64,000 nucleotides of DNA from Staphylococcus hyicus (GTDB taxonomy: Bacteria; Bacillota; Bacilli; Staphylococcales; Staphylococcaceae). A model generated the notes under the pieces. The model saw only the letters and a list, made by a program, of their open reading frames with translations. It did no database searches and was not told the origin of the DNA. Positions 7,985 to 16,799 of the stretch are shown here, one piece after another (within the stretch, counting starts at the first letter, position 1; each line of letters opens with the position of its first letter). The stretch covers positions 434,001-498,000 of the forward strand of contig NZ_CP008747.1 in NCBI RefSeq assembly GCF_000816085.1, read 5' to 3'. Made by a program: the position numbers and the translations under genes.

Positions 7985-8893
7985 TCACATTTTGTCTAAT
8001 TTATTTTTACCTGCGAGGAGTAATACCCATGTGACGATAATAAAGGGGAGTGTCAATATTGGAATGCCGAATGGTTCTAAAAAAGTGGCAATTGCACCAT
8101 ATGACATGGGTGTTAACACGATGACAAGGATAAACATCAAATAACGGTTGTAATGTGTGCGTGCTCGAAATGTAACTGCCATTGCCATCACCGTTAAAAT
8201 TAAATTATAGCCAAAGAGACCATGATTTAATGCCATCATATCAGAGCCTAATACATATACAAATGTCATTGCTAGTAAATTGGCAATGATTACGAAAATA
8301 CCCGCCCATCTTGAAGCGATAAAAAAAGCGATGATGATTAAGATGCCTGAAATTACATTTTCTACGAGGAATATTTGGCTGATACCATTAAAAAATGCGG
8401 CAATGGGATGTAATGGTTGGGATACATCAATCTTAGCGACATGCTTTAATGGTAAGACGTTTACAGTACTTCTTAAAAATTTAAACTGTTGATTCATAAG
8501 TAGTATCATCCATGTAATCAGTACAAACGGTGCCGTGAGTTCTGGTAAATGATAACGTTGAAACACAGTTTGCATTGCTTTGGACAGTGGCATAACGATA
8601 ATTGTTGCAATCAAACATATCATGACAGTTTGCCACGTCATCACCATAAAAATACTCAATGCGATAGCAACAAGCACACTATTGAACCCTGATAGTCCGG
8701 CATGAATTTCAGCTCTCGAATAACCAAACATAGGAGCGGTTAATAAACTCATCGCACTTCCAATCATTGCCGCTAAACCGACTTTCCAATCTCCAATCCA
8801 TAACGCAAGCAGAATGAGTAATCCTGTCCATACATTTTCGAGTAAAACGACTTGAGATATGTTCTTCAAAAAACTTTGTAGTAGTAAAGGCAT
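7985..8893 (-). CDS. Urea transporter, UT/Yut family
   Basis: This is a channel-like urea permease of the inner membrane. The 302-residue protein has about ten hydrophobic segments arranged as two homologous halves. The first half includes GLLILLALWIGDWKVGLAAMIGS and GLSGFNSVLVAIAL; the second includes GILIIIAFFIASRWAGIF and HGLFGYNLILTVMA. The repeated G-L-x-G-[FY]-N motif (GLSGFN and GLFGYN) is typical of UT-family proteins. It is divergently transcribed from ureABC, so it would import the urease substrate. A ribosome site (GGAAAAGAGTG) precedes the ATG. Confidence 0.9.
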   Translation of the reverse strand: MPLLLQSFLKNISQVVLLENVWTGLLILLALWIGDWKVGLAAMIGSAMSLLTAPMFGYSRAEIHAGLSGFNSVLVAIALSIFMVMTWQTVMICLIATIIVMPLSKAMQTVFQRYHLPELTAPFVLITWMILLMNQQFKFLRSTVNVLPLKHVAKIDVSQPLHPIAAFFNGISQIFLVENVISGILIIIAFFIASRWAGIFVIIANLLAMTFVYVLGSDMMALNHGLFGYNLILTVMAMAVTFRARTHYNRYLMFILVIVLTPMSYGAIATFLEPFGIPILTLPFIIVTWVLLLAGKNKLDKM

Positions 8894-9040
8894 ATCATAT
8901 CACTCTTTTCCTTTAATTTTTAACTATGTTACTTAAATAAATTACCGTAAAAGTTATATTGGTATAGTTTGTGATAATTTATAATGCTTTATTTAAAAAG
9001 AATCTATCTATAAAATACTTTTCAATAATAACATAATCAT

Positions 9041-9069
9041 TTGAAGCGCGTCATTTAAAGGATTATAAT
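9041..9069 (+). promoter_or_regulatory. Predicted sigma-A promoter of ureABC
   Basis: TTGAAG (9041-9046) and TATAAT (9064-9069) are separated by exactly 17 bases, 42 bases before the ureA ATG. Confidence 0.7.
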
Positions 9070-9111
9070 TTGAATGTAAGTTTATTTTTACAAAAGGGAG
9101 TGAGTAGTGAG

Positions 9112-9414
9112 ATGAATTTTACGCAACGTGAGCAGGATAAATTGATGCTCGTTGTTGCAGCAGATTTGGCACGACGACGCAGAGCGCGCGGTTTAAAACT
9201 AAATCATCCTGAGGCAGTTGCATTAATCAGCTATGAGATATTAGAAGGTGCGCGTGACGGTAAATCTGTTGCGGAACTCATGAGCTACGGGCGTGAAATT
9301 TTAAATAAAGACGATGTAATGGATGGCGTTGAATCTATGGTGACTGATATTGAAATTGAAGCTACATTTCCAGATGGGACAAAGCTAGTGACCATTCATC
9401 ATCCGATTGTTTAG
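9112..9414 (+). CDS. ureA: Urease subunit gamma
   Basis: This is the small subunit of urease, which hydrolyses urea to ammonia and carbamate in the cytoplasm. The 100-residue length is the family norm. The start [12 protein letters not shown] and the core [20 protein letters not shown] are strongly conserved in UreA. An in-frame ATG-like start 14 codons earlier (9070) would give an unusual extension, so 9112 is preferred; GGGAG lies upstream. ureB follows after 11 bases with a good AGGAGG site. It is the first gene of the truncated ureABC cluster. Confidence 0.95.
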   Translation: MNFTQREQDKLMLVVAADLARRRRARGLKLNHPEAVALISYEILEGARDGKSVAELMSYGREILNKDDVMDGVESMVTDIEIEATFPDGTKLVTIHHPIV

Positions 9415-9425
9415 GAGGATAAATA

Positions 9426-9782
9426 ATGAAACCAGGAGAAATCATCGTACAATCAAGTGAAATCATGATAAATGAAGGACGTGCAACTACTAAAATTACT
9501 GTCAAAAACAGTGGGGATCGTCCTATTCAAGTGGGGTCACATTATCACTTCTATGAAGCAAACTCAGCACTCACGTTTGATCGTGACGAGGCATATGGCA
9601 AACATTTAGACATCCCTGCAGGTGCAGCTGTACGTTTTGAGCCGGGAGATGAAAAAGAAATTCGCCTTGTACGTTATGCTGGTGAGCAAAATATTTACGG
9701 CTTTCATGGCAAAGTTGACGGTCCACTTGATCAATCCCGTATTACAGGTCCGAATATGGAAGAAGGAAGTGATGTCAAATGA
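9426..9782 (+). CDS. ureB: Urease subunit beta
   Basis: This is the second small structural subunit of urease. The 118-residue protein carries the UreB signature [17 protein letters not shown] at about residues 34-50 and [17 protein letters not shown], followed by the conserved end [10 protein letters not shown]. It overlaps ureC by four bases (ATGA), showing translational coupling. It appears somewhat shorter at the C-terminus than the S. aureus homologue as I remember it, but all core motifs are present. No frameshift or stop is seen. Confidence 0.95.
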   Translation: MKPGEIIVQSSEIMINEGRATTKITVKNSGDRPIQVGSHYHFYEANSALTFDRDEAYGKHLDIPAGAAVRFEPGDEKEIRLVRYAGEQNIYGFHGKVDGPLDQSRITGPNMEEGSDVK

Positions 9783-11494
9783 GTTTTAAAATGACAGAAT
9801 CACAATATACAAGTTTGTACGGTCCAACAGTTGGAGATTCTATTCGTTTAGGAGATACAAATCTTTTTGCGAAAGTTGAAAAAGATTATGCCCAATATGG
9901 GGATGAAGTGGCATTTGGTGGCGGAAAATCTATCCGTGACGGCATGGGACAAAATCCGAATGCAACACGTGATAACAAAAAAGTGGCTGACTTAGTGATT
10001 ACGAATGCTGTCATTATCGACCATGATAAAGTCATTAAAGCCGATATTGGTGTGAAAAATGGTTATATTATGAAAATCGGTAAAGCTGGCAACCCAGATA
10101 TTATGAACAATGTGGATATTATTATCGGAGCCTCTACTGAAATTATTGCAGCAGAAGGTAGTATTATCACAGCTGGTGGTATTGATACGCATGTTCATTT
10201 TATTAATCCAGAGCAATCTGAAATTGCTTTAGAAAGTGGCATTACCACCCAAATTGGTGGTGGTACAGGTGCGACGGAAGGGACTAAAGCAACAACTGTA
10301 ACTCCGGGTTCTTGGCATGTTCACCGTATGCTACAGGCAGCAGAAGCTTTGCCGGTTAATGTTGGATTTACAGGAAAGGGTCAAGCGGTCAATCATACCG
10401 CATTAGTCGAACAAATCCATGCAGGCGTCATAGGACTTAAAGTACATGAAGACTGGGGGGCGACACCATCAGCATTACGTCACGCATTAGAAGTGGCTGA
10501 TGAATATGATATTCAAATTGCGCTCCATGCAGATACGCTTAACGAAGCAGGTTTTATGGAAGATACGATGAAAGCTATTGGGGATAAAGTGCTTCATATG
10601 TATCATACAGAAGGTGCTGGTGGCGGTCATGCGCCTGACTTAATTAAAGCGGCAGCGCACGCAAATATTTTACCATCATCAACGAATCCCACACTCCCGT
10701 ACACGCATAACACGGTCGATGAACATTTAGATATGGTCATGATTACGCATCATTTAAATGCATCTATTCCAGAAGATGTGGCATTTGCGGATTCACGTAT
10801 ACGCAAAGAAACAATTGCTGCAGAAGACGTACTCCAAGACATGGGTGTGTTCGGCATGGTTAGTTCAGACTCTCAAGCGATGGGTCGTGTCGGTGAGGTC
10901 ATTACACGTACGTGGCAAGTGGCACATCGTATGAAAGCGCAACGTGGTCCCCTTGAAGGTGATGGTGAACATAACGACAATAACCGCATTCGTCGTTATA
11001 TTTCAAAGTATACAATTAACCCTGCGATTACGCATGGTATTTCAGACTACGTTGGATCTGTAGATGAAGGAAAATTGGCTGATTTAGTGATGTGGGATCC
11101 GCGATTCTTTGGTGTGAAACCTACATTAGTAATCAAAGGTGGCTTAATCAATGTTGCCATCAACGGTGATGCCAATGGCTCTATCCCGACATCAGAACCA
11201 ATTAAATATCGACCGATGTATGGCCAATATGGTGGGAATATGCAAAGTACAGCTTTGACATTTGTATCACAAGCGGCCTATCAAGATGGGATTCGACGTA
11301 CTTTAGATTTAAAGCGTCATGTGCGTCCAGTTAAAAACATCCGTAATCTTTCTAAAAAAGATATGGTGAACAATGACGCACTGCCTCAACTTGATGTAGA
11401 TCCAGAAACGTATGAAGTGTTTGTAAATGGTGAAAAAATCACGAGTAAGGCAGCAACAGAATTGCCATTAACACAGCGTTACTTCTTATTCTAA
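9779..11494 (+). CDS. ureC: Urease subunit alpha (catalytic)
   Basis: This is the catalytic subunit containing the dinuclear metal site. The 571-residue protein has normal family length. Metal ligands are present: HVH in GGIDTHVHF, the carbamylated lysine in GLKVHEDWG, His in [12 protein letters not shown], the GGGHAPD motif and Asp in VSSDSQAMG. The mobile-flap region reads MVMITHHLN, with Thr where enteric ureases have Cys; S. aureus UreC, as I recall it, has the same residue. The frame is intact. Maturation normally needs UreE, F, G and D, which do not follow here: the next genes are lipoproteins. Activity therefore depends on accessory genes outside the window. Confidence 0.96.
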   Translation: MSFKMTESQYTSLYGPTVGDSIRLGDTNLFAKVEKDYAQYGDEVAFGGGKSIRDGMGQNPNATRDNKKVADLVITNAVIIDHDKVIKADIGVKNGYIMKIGKAGNPDIMNNVDIIIGASTEIIAAEGSIITAGGIDTHVHFINPEQSEIALESGITTQIGGGTGATEGTKATTVTPGSWHVHRMLQAAEALPVNVGFTGKGQAVNHTALVEQIHAGVIGLKVHEDWGATPSALRHALEVADEYDIQIALHADTLNEAGFMEDTMKAIGDKVLHMYHTEGAGGGHAPDLIKAAAHANILPSSTNPTLPYTHNTVDEHLDMVMITHHLNASIPEDVAFADSRIRKETIAAEDVLQDMGVFGMVSSDSQAMGRVGEVITRTWQVAHRMKAQRGPLEGDGEHNDNNRIRRYISKYTINPAITHGISDYVGSVDEGKLADLVMWDPRFFGVKPTLVIKGGLINVAINGDANGSIPTSEPIKYRPMYGQYGGNMQSTALTFVSQAAYQDGIRRTLDLKRHVRPVKNIRNLSKKDMVNNDALPQLDVDPETYEVFVNGEKITSKAATELPLTQRYFLF

Positions 11495-11619
11495 ATGAAA
11501 ATAAAAAGTGATAAAAAACATCGCTAAATTAGGATTACAAAATAAAATATGCTATTGAAAAAGTGTTTTGCAATTGGTAAATTAAAATGTGTAAAAATGA
11601 ATAGGGGTGTTTGATACAT

Positions 11620-12204
11620 ATGAAAAAAGGAATCGCATTAATGATGATGACTTTGCTACTAAGTGCTTGTGGGAATGGCGGAGACAAGGGAAAAGAGAAG
11701 ACTGAAAAACCGACCAAGGAAAATACAACAGAAACGTTAAAATTAGCGGATTCAGAGAAATATAAACCAGAAGGTGAATTTAACGGCAAGCAATATAAAA
11801 CTAAAAAGTTTGAGGTTAATTTAGAAAAGATGGCTCGTATAGAGATGAAAGATTTTGATAATAAAAATATTCAAGCTATTGCGATTGGTTATGAAGTGAC
11901 AAACAAATCAAATGAAAAAATATCAGCAATTGACGCATGGATTGAAGCTTTTAACATTTATCAAGAAGTGAACGGAAAGAAAAAAGATTTAGACTTAACG
12001 ATGTTATTAGATGACTCGCATAAAAGTGACTATGACATGCTTTCAGATAAAGAGATTAAAAAAGGTGGTAAACATAAAGCGATGATTCTATTTAAGTTAG
12101 AAAATACAACAAGCCCAGTCATTATTGAGGCAACTAATGATGATTATGAGTCACTAGGTAAACAAACATTTAAATTGGAAACATTTAATGATGGTAAGTT
12201 TTAA
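11620..12204 (+). CDS. DUF5067-like lipoprotein (first of a tandem pair)
   Basis: This is a predicted membrane-anchored lipoprotein. The signal peptide ends in the lipobox LLSAC, followed by a Lys/Glu/Thr-rich linker (about residues 22-45) and a beta-rich domain. That domain resembles DUF5067 proteins (IQAIAIGYEVTNKSNEKISA...). ATG 11620 is chosen because GGGGTG lies ten bases upstream; a TTG three codons earlier is possible. It sits directly after ureC without an obvious terminator between. The next gene encodes a paralogue 14 bases downstream. Function is unknown; staphylococcal lipoproteins of this type are often tandemly duplicated. Confidence 0.8.
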   Translation: MKKGIALMMMTLLLSACGNGGDKGKEKTEKPTKENTTETLKLADSEKYKPEGEFNGKQYKTKKFEVNLEKMARIEMKDFDNKNIQAIAIGYEVTNKSNEKISAIDAWIEAFNIYQEVNGKKKDLDLTMLLDDSHKSDYDMLSDKEIKKGGKHKAMILFKLENTTSPVIIEATNDDYESLGKQTFKLETFNDGKF

Positions 12205-12218
12205 GGGGAGAGAAGAAT

Positions 12219-12761
12219 ATGAAAAAAATTTTTAGTGCACTGTGTGTATCATCGCTTTTACTGAGTGGCTGTGGACTCATTGGTAACGGTAAAGACGATA
12301 AAAAAGAAGCTGAGGAAAATATTGGTAATGGTTATTTTAAAGCAGATACATTAAAAACAAAAGAGGCAGAATTTAAATTAAAAAAACCGAAACTTGTTGA
12401 ACAATTCAATCAGGATGACAAACGAGGGCCATATATCGTTTTTGAATACGAATATACAAATAAAAGTAAAGAGAACATGTCCGCCCAAAAAGCATGGGGG
12501 CATTACTTCGAATTCATTAAGGATACTAAAGACACTGAAGAAAGAATACATGACACTTACGTTACTACAAAGGACGGGTCAAAATATAGTGAGCTAAAAG
12601 AAAATGGCGATTTATTAGTGAAACCGAAAGATAATGTCAAAGCAATGGTCGTATATCCTATAAAAAAAGAACCTGTAAAGTTATTGCTGAAGGGGCATAC
12701 GAAAAGGGACGATTCAGAACCTAAAGCATTAGGTGAAAAAGTGATTCATATAGAAAAGTAA
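12219..12761 (+). CDS. DUF5067-like lipoprotein (second of a tandem pair)
   Basis: This is a 180-residue lipoprotein with signal peptide and lipobox LLSGC, an acidic/lysine-rich linker and a beta-rich domain. The segment YIVFEYEYTNKSKENMSAQKAW aligns in sense with AIAIGYEVTNKSNEKISAIDAW in the gene before it, which shows that the two arose by duplication. Later shared features include KDNVKAMVVYPIK compared with GKHKAMILFKLE. It is co-transcribed with the first copy (14-base gap, ribosome site GGGGAGAG) and ended by a terminator. The role is unknown. Confidence 0.8.
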   Translation: MKKIFSALCVSSLLLSGCGLIGNGKDDKKEAEENIGNGYFKADTLKTKEAEFKLKKPKLVEQFNQDDKRGPYIVFEYEYTNKSKENMSAQKAWGHYFEFIKDTKDTEERIHDTYVTTKDGSKYSELKENGDLLVKPKDNVKAMVVYPIKKEPVKLLLKGHTKRDDSEPKALGEKVIHIEK

Positions 12762-12780
12762 TACATGCATTCATTCGTGG

Positions 12781-12825
12781 AAAGCTATCAAAGCATATTT
12801 GAACGTTTTGATAGCTTTTATATTT
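12781..12825 (+). terminator. Terminator after the lipoprotein pair
   Basis: AAAGCTATCAAA (12781-12792) pairs with TTTTGATAGCTTT (12806-12818), followed by a T/A-rich tail. Confidence 0.8.
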
Positions 12826-12998
12826 TAATATAGATTTAATAGATGTGTTTGTCACTTGCACATAGTTGTAATAAAAAACGTTTAGCATAATAGCGGAACA
12901 TAAGAAATTGTAAAACTCAACATTTTAAACGTTAAATTAGAAATAAAAGAATGTCTTGTATAGTTAATTTAGACATGATACATTTAAAAATATGTTTG

Positions 12999-13021
12999 AA
13001 CTACGTAATGATTCCGATTTA
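12999..13021 (+). promoter_or_regulatory. Zur-box-like operator upstream of dcd-cobW
   Basis: The core CGTAATGATTCCGATTTA matches the Gram-positive Zur consensus TCGTAATNATTACGA with two mismatches of 14 fixed positions. The right-hand flank ATTTA also fits the longer consensus. It ends 25 bases before the dcd ATG, a position suited to repression by zinc-loaded Zur. Confidence 0.6.
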
Positions 13022-13046
13022 TTCAGTGAAGAATTGAGGTGCACAA

Positions 13047-13592
13047 ATGATTTTATCTGACAATGATATTAAAGGATACATACAATCAGGGGCACTTAAA
13101 GTGACGCCTTTTGAGGCATCTCATGTTGAACCAGCTTCTATTGATTTAACGTTAGCCAATCACTTTTTAAGACCTTTACAGCCATTGAATGGCACTCAAA
13201 AGTTAAGCGAACCTATTCAATATGAAGAAATTCACCAAACAAGTGTAGTGGTTCCTGCACATGGTTTTATTTTAGCGACGACGAAAGAATATATTAAACT
13301 ACCAGAAAACTTGACAGGCTTTGTGGAAGGTAGAAGCTCTATTGGACGAGCTGGTTTATTTATACAAAATGCAGGATGGGTTGATCCCGGATTTGAAGGC
13401 GCAATCACATTAGAACTATATAATGCAAATGATTTCCCCTTAGAAATCGAACAGAACCAACGGATATGTCAAATCGTTTTGGCAGAAACTAAAACGGCGC
13501 CAAATGAGATCTATTCAGGTAAATATCAAGGACAAGCTACTACAACGGGGAGTCGTGTATTCAGAGACTGGATGAAGGATGGTGGCTATTAA
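13047..13592 (+). CDS. dcd: dCTP deaminase
   Basis: This enzyme deaminates dCTP to dUTP, feeding dTMP synthesis in the cytoplasm. The 181-residue protein has the family hallmarks: EPASIDLTLAN near residue 30, GFVEGRSSIGRAGL near 90, the catalytic-region GWVDPGFEGAITLELYN, and GKYQGQ followed by GSRVFRDW at the end. The Dcd family uses a glutamate rather than a zinc ion for catalysis, unlike dCMP/cytidine deaminases. It overlaps the GTPase gene by one base (TAATG), so the two are coupled. With the upstream Zur-like box this suggests a zinc-sparing replacement enzyme; that link is inference. Confidence 0.92.
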   Translation: MILSDNDIKGYIQSGALKVTPFEASHVEPASIDLTLANHFLRPLQPLNGTQKLSEPIQYEEIHQTSVVVPAHGFILATTKEYIKLPENLTGFVEGRSSIGRAGLFIQNAGWVDPGFEGAITLELYNANDFPLEIEQNQRICQIVLAETKTAPNEIYSGKYQGQATTTGSRVFRDWMKDGGY

Positions 13593-14491
13593 TGGAAATC
13601 GTAATTATGACCGGATTTCTAGGTGGCGGAAAAACATCGACGCTTAACTTTCTGATCCAAGATGCAATTGATCATCATTTGAAGCCTGCTGTCATTATGA
13701 ATGACTTTGGGGAACGCAATGTGGATCAACATTTTATCCATGAACCAATACATATTAAAACGATGACTAATGGTTGTATTTGTTGCACGTTTAAAAACGA
13801 TGTCGCCGCACAACTACATTCCATTTATTTAGAGCATCAACCTGATATTATTTTTATAGAATGTAGTGGTCTCGCGCATCCATTAGAAGTTTATGATGCA
13901 TGTTTAACACCAGTTCTTACACCGCTTGTAGAGCGTGTACGTATGTTAGGTGTTATCGATGCATCTGTATATGATAAAAAAGAGGAATATCCTGAAGATA
14001 TTAAAACACTTATAAAAGAACAAACACAATTTTGTAGTCATTTAATTTTAAATAAAATAGACTTAATTGATACAACGCGATTACTTAACGTTGTGAATAA
14101 GCTTGAAACGGATTATCCAGGTGTTCCATATGTGTTGACGCAGTTTGGAGAAGTGACTCTAAATGAAATGCCTGAACAAGCTGTAGTTGAGCAACAATCA
14201 CGTCCAACAACGCACGGCGCATTGACACAATGTTTTCACGAATTTAACAAACCTATTAAACAATCGGCGCTAATTGAAGGACTGAAACAATTAGAGGGAC
14301 ACATTTATCGTGTAAAAGGATTTGTTGAAGTTGAAGGCATTGATCAGCCTTGCATTATGCAATATGTACCGGGTCACCTAGAACTTAAACCTTGTCAAAT
14401 CGATATGCCTTCATATTTGGTTGTCATAGGTCATCAACTATGTCCGGAAAGAGTGATGCATACATTTGATGATGTCGAATTAGCATCATAA
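13592..14491 (+). CDS. COG0523/CobW-family GTPase, putative zinc chaperone
   Basis: This is a G3E-class GTPase of the CobW/YciC/ZagA group. The 299-residue protein has Walker A GFLGGGKTST at residues 8-17, the family's metal-binding GCICC motif (NGCICCTFKND) near residue 67, Walker B-like ECSGLAHP, the guanine-specificity motif NKIDL and a C-terminal CobW_C-like domain. It is translationally coupled to dcd. COG0523 members under Zur control are linked to zinc allocation during shortage. Nickel delivery to the nearby urease is an alternative, because the window has no ureG, but the Zur-like box favours zinc. Confidence 0.9.
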   Translation: MEIVIMTGFLGGGKTSTLNFLIQDAIDHHLKPAVIMNDFGERNVDQHFIHEPIHIKTMTNGCICCTFKNDVAAQLHSIYLEHQPDIIFIECSGLAHPLEVYDACLTPVLTPLVERVRMLGVIDASVYDKKEEYPEDIKTLIKEQTQFCSHLILNKIDLIDTTRLLNVVNKLETDYPGVPYVLTQFGEVTLNEMPEQAVVEQQSRPTTHGALTQCFHEFNKPIKQSALIEGLKQLEGHIYRVKGFVEVEGIDQPCIMQYVPGHLELKPCQIDMPSYLVVIGHQLCPERVMHTFDDVELAS

Positions 14492-14682
14492 ACACGTGTA
14501 AAAGTTAAATGAACAAACATGTATCCTTTGCAATAATTTCACCTTCCTTTTTTTGATTATTACGTAACACTTATTTATCAATGCTAATAGGAATAGCTAG
14601 CAAAATTCGTACATCCGAATGATGTTGGCTATTTTGATTATGTCCGACGTTAATTTCATCATATATTTAATATGGAACGTTG

Positions 14683-14696
14683 AGTAAGCGCTATCA
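14683..14696 (+). promoter_or_regulatory. Catabolite-responsive element (cre) candidate
   Basis: AGTAAGCGCTATCA matches the CcpA consensus TGWAARCGYTWNCA at 13 of 14 positions. It lies 57 bases upstream of the universal stress protein ATG, so carbon-source control of that gene is likely. Confidence 0.55.
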
Positions 14697-14753
14697 AAAT
14701 GATAAAATAAAGATGTAAAGAGAGGTCTAAAAAATAAAAAGGGGTGACATTTT

Positions 14754-15176
14754 ATGTATGAAAATGTACTCGTTCCTTATGATTTTGGAAATAGTTTTAA
14801 AAATGTACCAGAACAATTGAAAAAGTTAACACAAGGCGCTGCAACGTATCAGATTGTTATTTTTAACGTTATTTCCGAAACGGAACTGGCCAATTATGTA
14901 CGTTATCAAGGTAAACACTTTGAAGATGTTGTTGAAGAAAAGAAAGAAGAAATGCGACCATTTTTAAACACATTAGATGACCAAGGATTAAAATATCAAA
15001 TTAAATTTACGACAGGAAGTCCGACACACGAGATTGTTAATGAAATTGAAGGTTACGCCTATGATATTGTTGTAATGAGTAATAAACGTGCAGAAATGGA
15101 TATTAAACATGTACTAGGCCACGTAACTCATAAAATCGCAAAACGTGTGAATGTACCAGTTTTAATTGTGAAATAG
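14754..15176 (+). CDS. Universal stress protein (UspA family)
   Basis: This is a small cytoplasmic alpha/beta protein. The 140-residue sequence begins MYENVLVPYDFGNS, the usual Usp first strand. It ends with HVTHKIAKRVNVPVLIVK, matching the G-x9-G-[ST]-VA-x-PVLVV region, but the ATP-binding glycine pattern is weak, so nucleotide binding is uncertain. It is a monocistronic gene with ribosome site AGGGGTG and a candidate cre site upstream. A strong hairpin follows about 100 bases downstream. Usp proteins are induced by growth arrest or redox stress; the target here is unknown. Confidence 0.85.
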   Translation: MYENVLVPYDFGNSFKNVPEQLKKLTQGAATYQIVIFNVISETELANYVRYQGKHFEDVVEEKKEEMRPFLNTLDDQGLKYQIKFTTGSPTHEIVNEIEGYAYDIVVMSNKRAEMDIKHVLGHVTHKIAKRVNVPVLIVK

Positions 15177-15278
15177 TATAGTCAATAAGTGCGTGGTAAT
15201 TTTGGTTTGGACATATTTATCTCTACTACGCCAACAATTAAAAAAAATTCCTAGCCATAGCGTCATTAATAGACCAAT

Positions 15279-15320
15279 GCCTTCGACGTTCATTCTTGAA
15301 ATGAATGTCGAAGGCGTTTT
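15279..15320 (+). terminator. Hairpin of the recurring GCCTTCRA family; likely terminator
   Basis: GCCTTCGACGTTCATT pairs with AATGAATGTCGAAGGC, followed by GTTTT. It is one of five similar hairpins in the window and lies between the usp gene and brnQ. Confidence 0.8.
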
Positions 15321-15409
15321 AAATTCCCTTAAAAAATCAGACTTACGCTTTACATTGTTAAAGTGTTTTCATATAATGAACAAGTGACTTTAGAAAATGA
15401 ATTTTATAA

Positions 15410-15424
15410 AATTTTCAGAAAATT
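15410..15424 (+). promoter_or_regulatory. Perfect CodY box upstream of brnQ
   Basis: AATTTTCAGAAAATT is an exact match to the CodY consensus AATTTTCWGAAAATT. It lies just upstream of a TATAAT -10 (15428-15433), so CodY charged with branched-chain amino acids and GTP should block transcription of the transporter. Confidence 0.85.
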
Positions 15425-15460
15425 AAATATAATGTTGATTTTGAGGAAAGGGAATTTCAA

Positions 15461-16768
15461 GTGAATAAATTTGTAGTTATATCTGGACTGATGTTGTTTT
15501 CATTATTCTTCGGGGCGGGTAATTTAATATTCCCTCCAATGTTAGGGCATACAGCTGGCGACCATGTTTGGCAAGCAATGGCAGGGTTTGTCATTACAGG
15601 CATTGTATTACCTTGTTTGGCAGTCATCATTGTCGCTTATTACAATGAAGGTGTGGAAAGTATAGGCAATCGTATTCACCCCATATTTGGGACAACATTT
15701 GCCTTTATCGTTTATTTAACAGCAGGTGCGTTTTATGGTATTCCAAGGGCATCAAATGTTGCTTATGAAATTGGAGTAGCACCTATTTTGCCTGTGAATA
15801 ATACAGTCACGCTTGTCGTTTTTGCGATTGGTTTTTTTACGGTTGTTACACTCCTTGCGATGTTTCCAACGCGTATCATGGATGTATTAGGAAAGTATTT
15901 AACGCCAATATTACTACTTGTAATCGGCCTGTTATGTCTATTGGCCATTATCAATGCAGAACAGGCACCCACGATGTCAAAAGGTGCTTTTGTTACACAA
16001 CCCGTATTAAATGGTGTGCTTGAAGGCTATTTTACATTAGATGTTTTAGGTGCATTAATTTTTTCGGTAGTTGTGGTAAATCAATTTAAAGTACATGGAG
16101 TGACAGAGAAACGTCAACTAACAATTCGTGTATTACAAGCAGCTGTTATCGCGGCAACATTGTTAGGCGCAGTATATATGGCATTAGCATGGATGGGAGC
16201 AACTACACCTCATACCGAAACTATTTATAATGGGACGTCTATTTTAACGTATCAATCGACACGTGTGTTTGGGATGTTTGGTCATTACTTGTTTGCTTTA
16301 ATCGTACTACTCGCATGTTTAACAACATGTGTCGGTTTAATTAATGCATGTGCATCCTTTACAATCAATTATGTTCCTAAATTAGGTTATAAAAGATTGG
16401 TATTGTGTTTTTCAACTTTTGGGTTGTTTTTTACAACGTTTGGTTTAAATACCATTTTAAAAATCGCGCAACCTATTTTGTTATTTATTTATCCCGTAGC
16501 AATTGTACTCGTTTTAGTATCACTTGTTAATATGGTGTTTCCATACCGCTTAAGATGGACCTATATTTTATCAACAATGGTTACACTTATATTATCAATT
16601 GTTCAAGTTGCATTGACATTTCAATGGTCAATCCCACTACTAACGACACTCTACCAGCACATGCCGTTAGCGTCATCACAGCTTGGTTGGCTTGTGCCTT
16701 TTGTCATTTGTATGTGTATAGGATTAATGATTGATCATATTTCTCATAGACGTATCAAAGTAGCATAA
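15461..16768 (+). CDS. brnQ: Branched-chain amino acid:cation symporter
   Basis: This is a sodium- or proton-coupled importer of leucine, isoleucine and valine in the LIVCS family. The 435-residue protein has twelve predicted membrane segments. It begins with the family signature LFFGAGNLIFPPMLG at about residues 16-30 and contains YGIPRASNVAYEIG near residue 92. A perfect CodY operator overlaps its promoter region, consistent with derepression when branched-chain amino acids run short. It stands alone, ended by a strong bidirectional terminator. Staphylococci usually carry several BrnQ paralogues; which one this is cannot be told. Confidence 0.93.
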   Translation: MNKFVVISGLMLFSLFFGAGNLIFPPMLGHTAGDHVWQAMAGFVITGIVLPCLAVIIVAYYNEGVESIGNRIHPIFGTTFAFIVYLTAGAFYGIPRASNVAYEIGVAPILPVNNTVTLVVFAIGFFTVVTLLAMFPTRIMDVLGKYLTPILLLVIGLLCLLAIINAEQAPTMSKGAFVTQPVLNGVLEGYFTLDVLGALIFSVVVVNQFKVHGVTEKRQLTIRVLQAAVIAATLLGAVYMALAWMGATTPHTETIYNGTSILTYQSTRVFGMFGHYLFALIVLLACLTTCVGLINACASFTINYVPKLGYKRLVLCFSTFGLFFTTFGLNTILKIAQPILLFIYPVAIVLVLVSLVNMVFPYRLRWTYILSTMVTLILSIVQVALTFQWSIPLLTTLYQHMPLASSQLGWLVPFVICMCIGLMIDHISHRRIKVA

Positions 16769-16799
16769 ATCAGCACTACTGCTTAATAGTGTTTCCAAA

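Noticed and set aside
10733-10765. Thr in the UreC flap motif (MVMITHHLN) where enteric ureases have Cys, as a sign of an unusual urease
   Set aside because: From memory S. aureus UreC has the same Thr, so it is a staphylococcal trait and not evidence of a new metal or mechanism.
12394-12597. 67-codon ORF inside the second lipoprotein gene
   Set aside because: It lies in another frame of a well-supported gene and has no ribosome site.
14561-14577. Third Zur-like half-site (ATTACGT) after the cobW gene
   Set aside because: The left half matches only four of seven positions, and no gene start lies close by.
15193-15387. 64-codon plus-strand ORF after the universal stress protein gene
   Set aside because: It runs straight through a strong hairpin terminator and has no ribosome site or family likeness.
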